NCBI GenBank assembly: GCA_964592475.1
Contig: CAZQEZ010000018.1
Coordinates: forward strand, 1-43,322
Reading direction: 5' to 3'
Length of the DNA stretch: 43,322 nucleotides
Origin: CAZQEZ01 sp964592475
GTDB taxonomy: Bacteria > Bacteroidota > Bacteroidia > Cytophagales > Cyclobacteriaceae
The translations under genes and the position numbers were made by a program. Of the stretch, positions 7,885-16,920 are shown one piece after another; position 1 is the stretch's first letter, and every line of letters starts with the position of its first letter. The notes under the pieces were generated by a model. The model saw only the letters and a list, made by a program, of their open reading frames with translations. It ran no database searches and was not told the DNA's origin.

Positions 7885-8748
7885 ATGAAACCACTTTTCG
7901 TTATGGGCTTCGCACTAATAATATTTGCCGCGTGTGCAAACAATGCAGATAATACGAACAAAGATTATTTAATTACCTTAAAAACCACTAAAGGTGATAT
8001 AAGCTTGATATTATTTGATAGAACGCCACAGCATAAAGAAAACTTTATCAAACTAGCTGAGGAGGGCTTTTTTGATGGAGTCCTTTTTCACCGGGTAATT
8101 AAAGACTTTATGATACAAACAGGCGATCCCGACTCGAAGGACGCGAAAGAAGAACAACGCCTGGGAAATGGTGGCCCGGGTTATACTATTCCGGCAGAAT
8201 TTGACCCTGATTTATACCATGTGAAAGGCGCTATAGCAGCGGCGCGACAAGGCGATAGACAAAATCCCAACAAAGAAAGCAGCGGCAGCCAATTTTATAT
8301 AGTAGTAGGCAAACAATGGAGCAAAGAAGCACTTACGGTAAATCAGGAAAAGTTGAGCATGTATATCCGACAGCTTTTGCAGAAAGAAGAATACTCGGGC
8401 TTGCGCAATGAGTTTATTACTTTACAAAATGAAGGTAACATGGAGGCTCTGCAGAAAAAAGTGATGAGCTTGAAAGATACCGTGGAGCAAGTATTTGATG
8501 TAGATTTGGATAAAGATTATCCTGCCGAGCGACTGAAAGACTATACTACCAAAGGTGGCACACCTCACCTGGACGACGCCTATACCGTATTTGGCAAGGT
8601 AGTGGAGGGGCTTGATGTAGTAGAAGAAATTGCTGAGGTGAAAACTGCAGCAGGTGATAGACCAGCAGAAGATGTAGTGATTAAAAAAGTAAAATTGAAG
8701 AAAATGTTTCGAGATAAAATAGCTGAAAAGTACGGATACGAGCTTTAA
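7885..8748 (+). CDS. cyclophilin-type peptidyl-prolyl isomerase, lipoprotein
   Basis: 287 residues. A lipoprotein signal (lipobox FAAC, Cys17) sends it to the envelope, where it would help fold exported proteins. The cyclophilin core is present: VLFHRVIKDFMIQTGDP (catalytic Arg in FHRVI), GGPGYTIPAEF, the Ala-Ala-Arg strand, ESSGSQFYIVVG, and DDAYTVFGKVVEG. Between the SQFYI strand and the final core strand (about residues 152-220) lies an insertion of roughly 70 mostly helical, charged residues not found in minimal cyclophilins. Some Bacteroidota homologues carry a similar insert. It is the only gene between its own leader and nfo. Confidence 0.9.
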   Translation: MKPLFVMGFALIIFAACANNADNTNKDYLITLKTTKGDISLILFDRTPQHKENFIKLAEEGFFDGVLFHRVIKDFMIQTGDPDSKDAKEEQRLGNGGPGYTIPAEFDPDLYHVKGAIAAARQGDRQNPNKESSGSQFYIVVGKQWSKEALTVNQEKLSMYIRQLLQKEEYSGLRNEFITLQNEGNMEALQKKVMSLKDTVEQVFDVDLDKDYPAERLKDYTTKGGTPHLDDAYTVFGKVVEGLDVVEEIAEVKTAAGDRPAEDVVIKKVKLKKMFRDKIAEKYGYEL

Positions 8749-8845
8749 ACAGGAATTTGGAACGAGTGATGAGTTAGGAATTGATTGAAGTAATACGTCT
8801 ACAATTACCTCACCGGTTTATTAGTACATAAAACAAATAAAAAAT

Positions 8846-9679
8846 ATGCTTCTTGGAGTACATTGTTCGATTAGCGGAGGAATAGAAAATGCGATAACCG
8901 AAGCCGCAGGCTTAAAAATAAATGCGCTGCAAATTTTTACTAAAAATCAGCGCACCTGGAAAGAAAAAGAATACACCGAAGCCGAAGGCAATGCTTTCAA
9001 AAAAAGCATGAGTGATAACTTAATGAAAGTATGTTTTTCGCATACTACTTACTTGCTAAACCTGGCCAGTTCAGATGACGACCTGCGCAATAAATCGATC
9101 AAGGGCTTAGCTGCCGAACTGATGCGGTGTCACATCTTGGGTTTGCCATATGCTGTATTACACCCTGGCAGTAACAAGCTGGTAAGCAAAGATGAAGCCA
9201 TTAGCATTATTGCCAAATCTTTAAATAAAGTGATTGAATTAACCGGTACTATTGATACAAAGGTGTTGCTGGAAAATACTGCCGGCCAAGGAAGCACCAT
9301 AGGAGGAGAATTTGAGCACCTGGGCAACATTATGGATCAGGTAGAAAAGAAAGAACGACTGGGTGTATGTTTTGATACTTGTCATGCCTTTGCCGCTGGC
9401 CACGACATCCGCACTAAAGACAGCTTTGAAGATACAATGGCTCGATTAGACAAGGCGGTTAACTTGGATAACCTGTTGGCTTTTCACCTGAATGACTCCA
9501 AAGGTGATTTAGGAAAGCATCTTGACCGTCATGAACATATAGGACAAGGCTTAATAGGACCAGAGCCATTTCGTCAGATCATCAATCGTTTTCCTAATAA
9601 ACCAAAGGTACTGGAAACCTCCAAAAAGGAAGATTGGGATGCAAAGAACATTGCCTTTCTACGAAGTTTAGTAGATTAA
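8846..9679 (+). CDS. nfo: endonuclease IV
   Basis: 277 residues, full length for the AP endonuclease IV family, which cleaves DNA 5' of abasic sites during base excision repair and binds three zinc ions. The expected ligand segments appear in order: the N-terminal GVHCSISGG, CFSHTTYLLNLAS, AVLHPGS, LLENTAGQGSTIGGEFEHL, VCFDTCHAFAAGHDIRT, AFHLNDSKGDLGKHLDRHE with HIGQG, and PKVLETSKKE at the end. It is cytoplasmic. The gene is convergent with the repeat protein at 9693, only 13 bases away, and no obvious terminator hairpin lies between them. Confidence 0.96.
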   Translation: MLLGVHCSISGGIENAITEAAGLKINALQIFTKNQRTWKEKEYTEAEGNAFKKSMSDNLMKVCFSHTTYLLNLASSDDDLRNKSIKGLAAELMRCHILGLPYAVLHPGSNKLVSKDEAISIIAKSLNKVIELTGTIDTKVLLENTAGQGSTIGGEFEHLGNIMDQVEKKERLGVCFDTCHAFAAGHDIRTKDSFEDTMARLDKAVNLDNLLAFHLNDSKGDLGKHLDRHEHIGQGLIGPEPFRQIINRFPNKPKVLETSKKEDWDAKNIAFLRSLVD

Positions 9680-9692
9680 GCTATATCGGCTC

Positions 9693-10127
9693 TTAGCTAT
9701 TCAACTTTAATTTTTTGATTGCTACCACACCCAGGCCAATACCACCAATCATTAAAATGAGCATTTGCGGGCCTTCTATCGGCACATTGTTTTGTGTACA
9801 CCATTTAGGTGGGTTCTTACCGTTGCATGGTGAGTTGCCGTTNNNNNNNNNNNNNNNNNNNNNNNNNNNNNNNNNNNNNNNNNNNNNNNNNNNNNNNNNN
9901 NNNNNNNNNNNNNNNNNNNNNNNNNNNNNNNNNNNNNNNNNNCCGTTACCGTTACCATTTCCGTTACCGTTACCATTATTGTTTCCCGGACCGGCATTGT
10001 CATTCCTTGCTGCAGCAAATGGGCCGTCAGTAGGTCTCACGTCAGGTTGTGCATGTGATAATCGGAAGTTCAGCATTAAAATAAAAAAGAAAGTTACTAC
10101 TACTAGAATTTTGAATATACTTTTCAT
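9693..10127 (-). CDS. Gly/Asn-repeat exported protein with C-terminal sorting-like signal
   Basis: A signal peptide (residues 1-26) is followed by a short linker and a (Gly-Asn)n stretch. The stretch is broken by a 100-N gap, so the true length is unknown. After it come NSPCNGKNPPKWCTQNN, with a possible disulphide pair, then VPIEGPQ, a hydrophobic helix (MLILMIGGIGLGVVAI) and a basic tail KKLKLNS. That tripartite end resembles PEP-CTERM-type sorting signals, and the VPI-acidic-G opening is close to the PID-CTERM variant of Bacteroidota. I infer a surface-targeted, low-complexity spacer protein. Whether the frame is preserved across the gap cannot be seen. Confidence 0.65.
   Translation of the reverse strand: MKSIFKILVVVTFFFILMLNFRLSHAQPDVRPTDGPFAAARNDNAGPGNNNGNGNGNGNGNXXXXXXXXXXXXXXXXXXXXXXXXXXXXXXXXXXNGNSPCNGKNPPKWCTQNNVPIEGPQMLILMIGGIGLGVVAIKKLKLNS
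9843..9942. other. assembly gap of exactly 100 N inside a tandem repeat
   Basis: The gap interrupts the Gly/Asn repeat. Directly after it two 18-base units (9943-9960 and 9961-9978) differ by one base, so the gap is probably an unresolved tandem array. Confidence 0.9.
9943..9978. repeat. 18-bp tandem repeat encoding Gly-Asn
   Basis: Two adjacent 18-base units that differ only at the last base. Each contains two CCGTTA hexamers, which encode Asn-Gly on the minus strand. The array probably continues into the gap. Confidence 0.75.
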
Positions 10128-10341
10128 GACTAATTAATTATTTTTGATTAGTCATATCCAAAATGTATGTATGATTTTTAATTGCCTGAAAGACAACCCA
10201 CTAACATTTTTCTAAAATAAGGATTATTCCGTAAAACGGAAGAGTGTTGTATAAAATGGAAGAATGTTAGCGAAAATATCTTAATAAATACGTTAAAGTT
10301 TGTAAAAATGAGGGTTCAATAAAATCTTACTGAAGCACTTC

Positions 10342-10746
10342 TTGTTAATATTACAAGAACTTTCAAGTATAGCCCCACAGCAAGCTTATAATAATAATTT
10401 GGTGCAATTTACCCAAAAAAACTATGAGATGCATGAAAAAATTGTAGACCAATTGGAGGATGTAGCTGATGACATTAACATAAAATTGCCCGAGCAGCCA
10501 AGTCCCATGTATCAATCTCATTTGACTATATTGCGAAGTACAGAACAGGAAAATTTTGATGATGAATTTATTGATTTTGTGTCGCGAGTTGATGAAAATG
10601 TGTACAGAGATTATAAAGATGCAGCGGTAAATGCCGATAATGAAGAGGTACGCGTTTTAGCAGCCCGATTTATTAGTTTTCAGCGTGAAAGTCTTAACCA
10701 AATCAATAATCTGGCTGTCAGGGTTAATGATGCTAAAAAAGGATAA
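10342..10746 (+). pseudogene. DUF4142-like remnant lacking its signal peptide
   Basis: The frame is open from 10312 to 10746 but has no ATG; TTG at 10342 is the best start. The sequence fits the C-terminal two thirds of DUF4142: a helix with FTQKNYEMHEKIVDQLEDVA, then INIKLPEQPS, FDDEFIDFVSRVDENVY, and VRVLAARFISFQRESLNQI. Normal members are about 50 residues longer and begin with a signal peptide and a D-x-x-F helix. Both are missing. ATG 10308 in another frame gives only MRVQ before a stop. I infer a 5'-truncated gene, though translation from TTG as a cytoplasmic protein is possible. Confidence 0.45.
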
Positions 10747-10824
10747 TAATACTTAAGCTTTAGAAAATGCATAAGTAACTTAGTCTTATATTGCTCTCAA
10801 AAGATTTAATAATTTGGGGGCTTT

Positions 10825-11279
10825 TTAATGTACTCTTGAATTCCGAAAATAAATTGTAAGCCTTTTTTTTATAAAATACTCCCATTCTTGCTGGTAGCTT
10901 TTCACGGATAAACTCAGGAATGTTCTGATAAAAGTCTTCTATGATTTCATGGGTTACCGTGAGCCTGGTTTGCTCACCCGTCGAAGATATTTCAAATGTT
11001 ACTTTTGCTACTCCTGCATACCTTTCATACCGGCAGTCGTACATAATTTTACTTTCTGGCTGCATTTCTATCAATTTCCACAATTGCAGAAACTTTCTTT
11101 CCCCGGCATCCACCATGAAACTGGTTTCGAATCCTTTTTCCGGCTTAAAATTGGTCATATTGTCAAAAATACAAACATCGCATATGCCGTGGTTGAGTAT
11201 TCATTTCCCATACTTTACAGCAGGATTATCGAATAGACCGGTGATAGTAACTGGTATTGAACTTATAGCTTAGCTGCAT
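10825..11279 (-). pseudogene. AHSA1/SRPBCC-domain gene broken by at least three frameshifts
   Basis: The central frame (ATG 11158) reads TNFKPEKGFETSFMVD, LQLWKLIEMQPESKIMYD and TRLTVTHEIIEDF, a good AHSA1-type START-fold core. The flanking parts of the domain are present in other frames. Upstream, IPVTITGLFDNPAV is followed by KVWEMNTQPRHMRCLYF, the usual KVWxxLTxPxxMxxWYF helix. Downstream, after PEFIRE, the expected SYQQEWEYFIKKRLTIYF is out of frame and ends at 10825. The shifts lie near 11214-11218, in the A5 run 11165-11169 and in the T4 run 10899-10902. A further shift or lost start may lie near 11265. In-frame translation of the core runs instead to 10760 with a nonsense tail. Confidence 0.65.
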
Positions 11280-11343
11280 ATGATTTTTACTATTGTTAAT
11301 AAATTAATTGGCTTAATAAATCAATTATAAAAGCAAAAACAAT

Positions 11344-11351
11344 TAATTTTG
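11344..11351 (+). promoter_or_regulatory. candidate -7 box of TonB receptor gene
   Basis: TAATTTTG fits TAnnTTTG exactly, 26 bases before the ATG at 11378. No TTTG at the usual distance is visible. Confidence 0.4.
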
Positions 11352-11377
11352 AGCTGCAACAAACCCTACTATTTTTT

Positions 11378-13896
11378 ATGTTAAAATTTTTACTTTTAAC
11401 TCTTCTCGTTTTCGTCACACCTACCATAAAGGCTCAAATCGAAATAAAAATTCAGGGCTATGTAAAAGAACAAAAAACCGGGGAGCCCATTCCCGGGGCA
11501 AATGTGATCATACCATCTTTACAAGCAGGTGCAGCCAGCGACCGGAAGGGATATTACTCCTTCACCATAGAGGACAAAGGAACCTATACCATAAAAGTTA
11601 GTGCCATTGGTTATCAGGAAATAAAGCAAAACATAACCGTTATTGGCCCAATTAATAAAGACTTTTTGCTGCAGGAAACCTATACCGAGCTGGATGAAAT
11701 TGTGATCACCGACCAACCTGATGCTAATATCAAGAGCACAGATATAGGAAAAAACTCCTTGGATATCGAATCCATTAGTTCTATACCACCTTTTTTGGGA
11801 GAAGTAGACGTGGTGAAAAGTATTTTGATGTTACCTGGTGTTACCAATGTAGCCGAGGGTTCCGGCGGATTCAATGTGCGAGGTGGCAGCATAGATCAAA
11901 ACCTGGTATTGCTGGATCAGGCTCCGCTATTTAATTCAAGTCATGTTTTTGGCTTCTTTTCTGTTTTTAATCCTGACGTAGTAGATAAAATAGATCTTTA
12001 CAAAGGTGGCATTCCTGCCAGGTATGGTGGTCGAATTTCTTCCGTGTTATCTGTAACCCAGAAAAATCCGGACCTCAATCAATTCAAAGTCAATGGTGGA
12101 GTGGGATTAGTCTCCAGTCGTGCTAAACTGGAAATACCTTTAATCAAAGGTAAAACCTCATTGCTATTGGGGGGGCGGACAACCTACTCCGACTGGCTGC
12201 TCAGGCAAGTGCCAGATGAAGATATTAAAAACAGTACCGCTAATTTTTACGATGTCAATGGTAAATTAATACATTTTTTTGATGAAAACAATCAATTGAA
12301 AATAAGTGGTTACCTGGGTAAAGATAACTTCAAATTTGCTCAGGATACCGCCTATAGTTGGCAAAACCGTTTGCTCAGCATAAATTACCGCTCCCGGTTT
12401 AGCCCTCAACTTTGGTTAGATGCTTACCTTATCAACAGCAATTATCAATACAATGTAGATGGTCTCAAAGCCTTTTCAGAGTTTAATGTTGAAGCAGCCA
12501 TCAACTACAATGAAGCCAAAAGCAATGTAACCTGGGAACCTGATCAGCAGCAAAAATTTGATTTTGGTTTCAATTTTATAGATTATACCATCCAGCCGGG
12601 CATTTTGCAGCCGGTCGGTGACTCATCTGCCATCAATCCTCGTAGTGTAAACAGAGAATACGCGCAGGAAGCAGGCTTGTATGGTCAATATGATATCGAA
12701 TTGACTCCCGCGCTCAGCCTTTCGGCCGGTATACGATTTTCTTCCTTTTGGAATAGGGGCCCCGGCAGCGTATTTACTTTTGCTGAGAACTCAGAAAAAA
12801 CAACTGCTTCTATCACCGATACTTTGAGGTTTAACGATGGTGAAGTAGCAGCAAGTTATGGTGGCCTGGAACCACGCTTTTCAGCCCGGCTGTCACTCAA
12901 TTCCAGCAGCTCCCTCAAATTTAGTTACAATCGACTGCGCCAGTATGTGCATTTGATCTCCAATACGCTGGCCATTACGCCCACTGATATTTGGAAAACC
13001 AGTGATTACCATTTGAAGCCATTGATTGGCGACCAATGGAGTGCGGGTTATTTTAAAAATTTCAATGACAATCAGATAGAAACTTCGGTAGAGGTGTATT
13101 ACAAGCAAATGAAAAATATGGTGGAATTTAAAGATGGGNNNNNNNNNNNNNNNNNNNNNNNNNNNNNNNNNNNNNNNNNNNNNNNNNNNNNNNNNNNNNN
13201 NNNNNNNNNNNNNNNNNNNNNNNNNNNNNNNNNNNNNNTTCGGTAGAGGTGTATTACAAGCAAATGAAAAATATGGTGGAATTTAAAGATGGGGCTGAAC
13301 TACTCTTGAATCAAAACCTGGCTACTGAATTATTACAGGGTCGTGGAAAGGCTTATGGCCTGGAGTTGCTGCTTAAGAAGAAAAGCGGCAAACTGACCGG
13401 CTGGCTTAGTTATACTTTTTCCCGCACCTTGCGACTGGTGGAAGGTGACTTTGCCAACGAAACCATCAACCAGGGCAACTATTATCCTTCCAACTTTGAT
13501 AAACCTCATGAAATATCACTGGTGGGCGATTGGCAGATGCACCCCAAGTGGAACTTTGGCTTTAATTATACCTACAGTACTGGCCGACCGATTACTATTC
13601 CAATTGCACAATTCACCGTAAATGAGGTAATTATTCCTTACTATAGCGAACGTAATGCCTTTCGCGTGCCGGATTATCACCGGTTGGATTTGTCATTTAC
13701 TTTCACTCCTAACCTGGACCAAAGCCGGTTGTGGCAAGACAGTTGGACCTTTTCTCTGTTCAACGTATATGGGCGCCAAAATCCATATTCGATATTCTTC
13801 CGGCAAGATTTTCGCAACATTCCCCCCAAAGCTTATCAAATTTCGGTAATAGGAGCCATTTTCCCATCACTTACTTATAATTTTAGCTGGAGGTAA
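11378..13896 (+). CDS. TonB-dependent receptor (one gene across a false gap)
   Basis: The protein has a signal peptide (about residues 1-19) and a carboxypeptidase-regulatory-like beta domain (about 22-105: GYVKEQKTGEPIPGANV, SDRKGYYSFTI). Next come a plug domain with PGVTNVAEGSGGFNVRGGS and LVLLDQAPLF, and a beta-barrel ending in a terminal aromatic strand (LTYNFSWR). It is an outer-membrane transporter driven by TonB, and the substrate is unknown. The gene is interrupted by 100 N, but the 55 bases before the gap (13084-13138) are repeated exactly after it (13239-13293) in the same codon phase. Overlapping them gives one continuous frame of about 787 residues, close to the 788 of the second receptor in this window. 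Confidence 0.88.
13139..13238. other. false assembly gap of 100 N between 55-bp identical ends
   Basis: Bases 13084-13138 and 13239-13293 are identical. The size equals a common de Bruijn k-mer (55), as expected when two contigs that overlap by k were placed side by side with a default gap instead of being merged. The gap and one 55-base copy are probably absent from the real chromosome. Confidence 0.85.
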
Positions 13897-13938
13897 AATT
13901 CATAAAAAATAAATATTATATGGTTTTTCATTTTTTAT

Positions 13939-14439
13939 TTATTTAAATCCCTCTGGCTTTTCTTCATAGGCACGATGATATAGATAGCGACAATCTCCTA
14001 TTAACCTTGCTTTATCAGGAGTGCCTTTTGCTATACTTCTATCTATCAGTAATCTTCTACTCTCTGATGCAGAAGCCATAAAATATCCTAATGCAGATTT
14101 TTGCGTTTTGTCTGTGGATTCAATGTTACCCTTAATATTAACTGGTGCGGGATCAAATATACTACCGCTACGGCGACTTTCCTGTTGCACCAATTGCCAG
14201 TAATTATAAGCTCCCCTGGTTATCGAATTTTGATGAACAGTGATCAGAAATTGGCTACTATAATCATAGGGTAATTTAAAGATCAGTTGTTCAAAATAAT
14301 TTCCATTATTAAAATTATCGCTGTTGATCAAAATTGCATTGTTCCTTTTATAACTGGGAATGGTATAACAAACTGTTACTATAGTATCTGCTGGGTGCTC
14401 AGGCCCTAAATACCGTAAAATAGCAAGTGTTTTCTGAAG
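13939..14439 (-). pseudogene. DUF4249 remnant, 5' half missing, inverted
   Basis: The frame is open from 14439 down to the stop at 13939 (166 codons), with an in-frame TAA at 14440-14442 and no ATG. TTG at 14331 is only a formal start. The C-terminal half of DUF4249 is clear: SSQFLITVHQNSITRGAYNYW, then LVQQESRRSGSIFDPAPVNI, KGNIES, ALGYFMASASESRRLLID. Normal members are about 270-300 residues, exported, and start with a signal peptide. They usually sit directly downstream of a TonB receptor on the same strand. Here the remnant follows the receptor but points the opposite way, suggesting a local rearrangement plus deletion. Confidence 0.7.
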
Positions 14440-14560
14440 TTAACATTTGGAAATAAATAATAATTAACTGAAAGGGAAAAATCAAACTTCAAGGATATTG
14501 AATGATTAATACGAATTACTCATTGCAACCGGATTATGCCAGTAAATCCAAATATGCAAA

Positions 14561-14590
14561 AAAAACATGCCTTCCTGTAGGCATGTTTTT
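14561..14590. terminator. bidirectional terminator beside DUF4197 gene
   Basis: A perfect 11-bp stem (AAAAACATGCC / GGCATGTTTTT) with an 8-base loop has A and T runs on both sides. It lies 42 bases past the minus-strand stop at 14632. Confidence 0.8.
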
Positions 14591-14631
14591 AATTTTGCCT
14601 TATTCCAATACTTTTCCTCAAATAAATAAAT

Positions 14632-15348
14632 CTATTGTTGAGAAAATACTTTCTTTAGCAGTTCGGTAGTTCTGGCAATTGGGTCTTCCCGTATTCGCTC
14701 TTCTTCTTCAGCTATCAAAGTGAATAACCCACCAATAGCTTTTTTGGTTACGTAATCATTTAAGTCGGTATTGATGTCATTAACACCCGGAACTCGATTA
14801 TACACATTTGCAAAATCGCCATAATAGCGGGTAAGGTTTACTTTTTCGGTCACATCTTCAATTACCGGTTTAAAGCTGGTGTACAATTGTCGTGATGTTG
14901 TTCTCTCCAGGTAATTAGTAGCGGCGTGTTTATCTCCTCTCAATATATTCCAGGCATCTTGAATGGTCATGCTTTTTATTGCATTGATAAAAATTGGCTT
15001 TGCTTCATCCGCTGCATTTTCTGCGGCCCTGTTCATGGTGAGTAAAAATTTATCTACTGCGTTTCCCAAACCTAGTTGTCGTAATCTGTTTTCCGCTTCT
15101 TGCACATCTGAGGGTAGGGGAATTTTTATTTTTGGGTTTTTAAAATAACCATCCACTTTAGAAGCCTTGGAAGTACCCTGAACGGTGCCTTTTTCGAGTG
15201 CTTGTTTTAAGCCGGCAGTTACTTGTTGAGTGGTAAGTCCTCCACCTTCTTCACCCATAATATCGCCTAGCGTTTTATTTATTTGTGCCGAACTGCAAGC
15301 GGTAAATATTAAAGTTATTAATAAATATAGATAATTTTGCCTTTTCAT
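14632..15348 (-). CDS. DUF4197 lipoprotein
   Basis: 238 residues. The signal ends in a lipobox-like IFTAC with Cys18, so it is predicted to be lipid-anchored. The body is all-helical and matches DUF4197: GLTTQQVTAGLKQALEKGT, then FKNPKIKIPLPSDVQEAE, LDKFLL-type helix with NRAAENAADEAKPIF, and the conserved SMTIQDAWNILRG, ATNYLERTT and FKPVIEDV. The C-terminal helix contains ATKKAIGGLF-like KKAIGGLFTLIAEEE. The family is widespread in Proteobacteria and Bacteroidota and has no known function. It is monocistronic, with its own terminator downstream. Confidence 0.88.
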   Translation of the reverse strand: MKRQNYLYLLITLIFTACSSAQINKTLGDIMGEEGGGLTTQQVTAGLKQALEKGTVQGTSKASKVDGYFKNPKIKIPLPSDVQEAENRLRQLGLGNAVDKFLLTMNRAAENAADEAKPIFINAIKSMTIQDAWNILRGDKHAATNYLERTTSRQLYTSFKPVIEDVTEKVNLTRYYGDFANVYNRVPGVNDINTDLNDYVTKKAIGGLFTLIAEEEERIREDPIARTTELLKKVFSQQ

Positions 15349-15509
15349 ATTTTAAACATTTAAATCAACAATTTACTTGATGGTAATATTATTATTACTT
15401 CAGATTTACAAAAACGTTGCCAACACCATTTTTAATTAATGCTGGCGCAAGTTAGGTTTTTATTATTTTATAAAATATCCATTATCACTTTAAAAATTAC
15501 CTTCAAGAG

Positions 15510-16772
15510 ATGAAAACTGTTTTTGCAGAAATAATTACCATAGGGGATGAGATTTTATACGGACAAACTTTAGATACAAATGCTCACTGGATGAGTAGAA
15601 AACTAGATGAAGCAGGTATAAAAGTGCGCCGTAAGTTCAGTATTGGCGATCAGAAAGAAGAAATATTATCAGCTTTAAAAGAATCAGAAGCCAGGGTCGA
15701 TGTAGTCTTGATCACTGGTGGGCTGGGGCCTACTAAAGATGACCTCACCAAACCTTGCCTGGCAGAATATTTTCAGCAACCTTTATTGCTACATCAGGAA
15801 GCCTTGCAGGATGTAACCAATTTTTTTAACAATAGAGGTAAAGAGCTTACTGACCTTAATCGCAAGCAGGCCGAAATGCCGACCAACGCCCAATTGATTC
15901 ATAACTACCACGGATCAGCACCTGGCATGTGGTTTAAGGAAGGTAACACGATATTTATTTCAATGCCGGGTGTTCCTTTTGAAATGAAAAAAATGATGCT
16001 CAATGAAGTGATTCCTCGGTTAAAATCAGTTTTCAACATTGGCCTAATCGTTCATCGCATCATTCATACTGTAGGCATTGGGGAATCATGGCTAAGCGAA
16101 TTAATTGCTGATTGGGAAAGTAATTTACCCGAACCTATAAAGCTTGCCTATCTGCCTTCAATGGGCCAGGTAAAGCTCAGGCTTACTGCCATTGGGGAAA
16201 ACAGGGGGGAGTTATCAAAAGCCATAAATGAGCAAATAAATAAATTACTTCCCCTAGCTGGTCAATATGTTTTTGGCTACGACGATGTTACTTTTCCGCA
16301 AGCCATTGGTGATTTACTAATTACGGAAGGAAAAACAGTAGCCGTGGCCGAAAGTTGCTCCGGAGGGTACGTGAGTCACCTACTAACTTCTATACCGGGT
16401 AGCTCTCGCTATTTTAATGGTAGTATTGTAGCCTATCAAAATGAAATAAAGAAAAAGCATTTACAAGTGGGCCAAGAAATTTTGGCCGGGCATGGCGCCG
16501 TAAGCGAACCAACGGTGAAACAAATGGCATCGCGGGTTAGGGAAATGTTCAATGCAGACTATGGTCTGGCAATTAGCGGTATTGCTGGACCATCCGGAGG
16601 TTCGCCACAAAAACCGGTGGGAACTGTTTGGATAGCTTTGGCAGATGATGCTGGTGTGATAACTAAAAAGTTGCAATTGGGAGCCGAAAGAGAAATAAAT
16701 ATAAAGCTTAGTGCCATTAGAGTTTTAGATTTATTAAGGCGGCGAATTGGTCAACTCAAGGAAACTTTTTAA
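15510..16772 (+). CDS. cinA: CinA-family protein (nicotinamide-nucleotide amidase type)
   Basis: 420 residues, full length. The N-terminal molybdopterin-binding-like (COG1058) domain spans about 1-170 (ITIGDEILYGQTLDTNAHW, VLITGGLGPTKDDLT, FISMPGVPFEMKKM). The C-terminal CinA domain (about 255-415) carries VAVAESCSGGYVSHLLT, SIVAYQN, and LAISGIAGPSGG with PVGTVWIA. The C-terminal domain of the family deamidates nicotinamide mononucleotide, and the N-terminal domain can hydrolyse ADP-ribose, recycling pyridine nucleotides. It is cytoplasmic. The old name refers to competence, for which nothing here gives evidence. It is 148 bases before the E2 gene. Confidence 0.95.
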   Translation: MKTVFAEIITIGDEILYGQTLDTNAHWMSRKLDEAGIKVRRKFSIGDQKEEILSALKESEARVDVVLITGGLGPTKDDLTKPCLAEYFQQPLLLHQEALQDVTNFFNNRGKELTDLNRKQAEMPTNAQLIHNYHGSAPGMWFKEGNTIFISMPGVPFEMKKMMLNEVIPRLKSVFNIGLIVHRIIHTVGIGESWLSELIADWESNLPEPIKLAYLPSMGQVKLRLTAIGENRGELSKAINEQINKLLPLAGQYVFGYDDVTFPQAIGDLLITEGKTVAVAESCSGGYVSHLLTSIPGSSRYFNGSIVAYQNEIKKKHLQVGQEILAGHGAVSEPTVKQMASRVREMFNADYGLAISGIAGPSGGSPQKPVGTVWIALADDAGVITKKLQLGAEREINIKLSAIRVLDLLRRRIGQLKETF

Positions 16773-16891
16773 TTTTGTTAAGTATAAGTAATTCTTTGGT
16801 TAATTTATTAATTGAGATGCCTGAATAATGGTCAAATCATATTTTTTAGCAAAGAACCAAATATTTATCGGTACTATTTTTTTTAATCTTT

Positions 16892-16899
16892 TAAATTTG
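16892..16899 (+). promoter_or_regulatory. candidate -7 box of E2 gene
   Basis: TAAATTTG fits TAnnTTTG exactly and lies 21 bases before the ATG at 16921. The upstream TTTG element is weak or absent. Confidence 0.4.
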
Positions 16900-16920
16900 C
16901 ACCAAAATTAATTCAATCAC

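Noticed and set aside
9715..10137. A plus-strand proline/leucine-rich frame opposite the Gly/Asn-repeat protein
   Set aside because: It is the reverse reading of the 18-bp repeat. The minus frame has a signal peptide and sorting-like end, which explains the region.
10760..10824. The C-terminal tail of the 132-codon frame beginning at 11158
   Set aside because: After the shift at 10899-10902 this frame no longer matches the AHSA1 domain. The matching frame ends at 10825, so the tail is out-of-frame readthrough.
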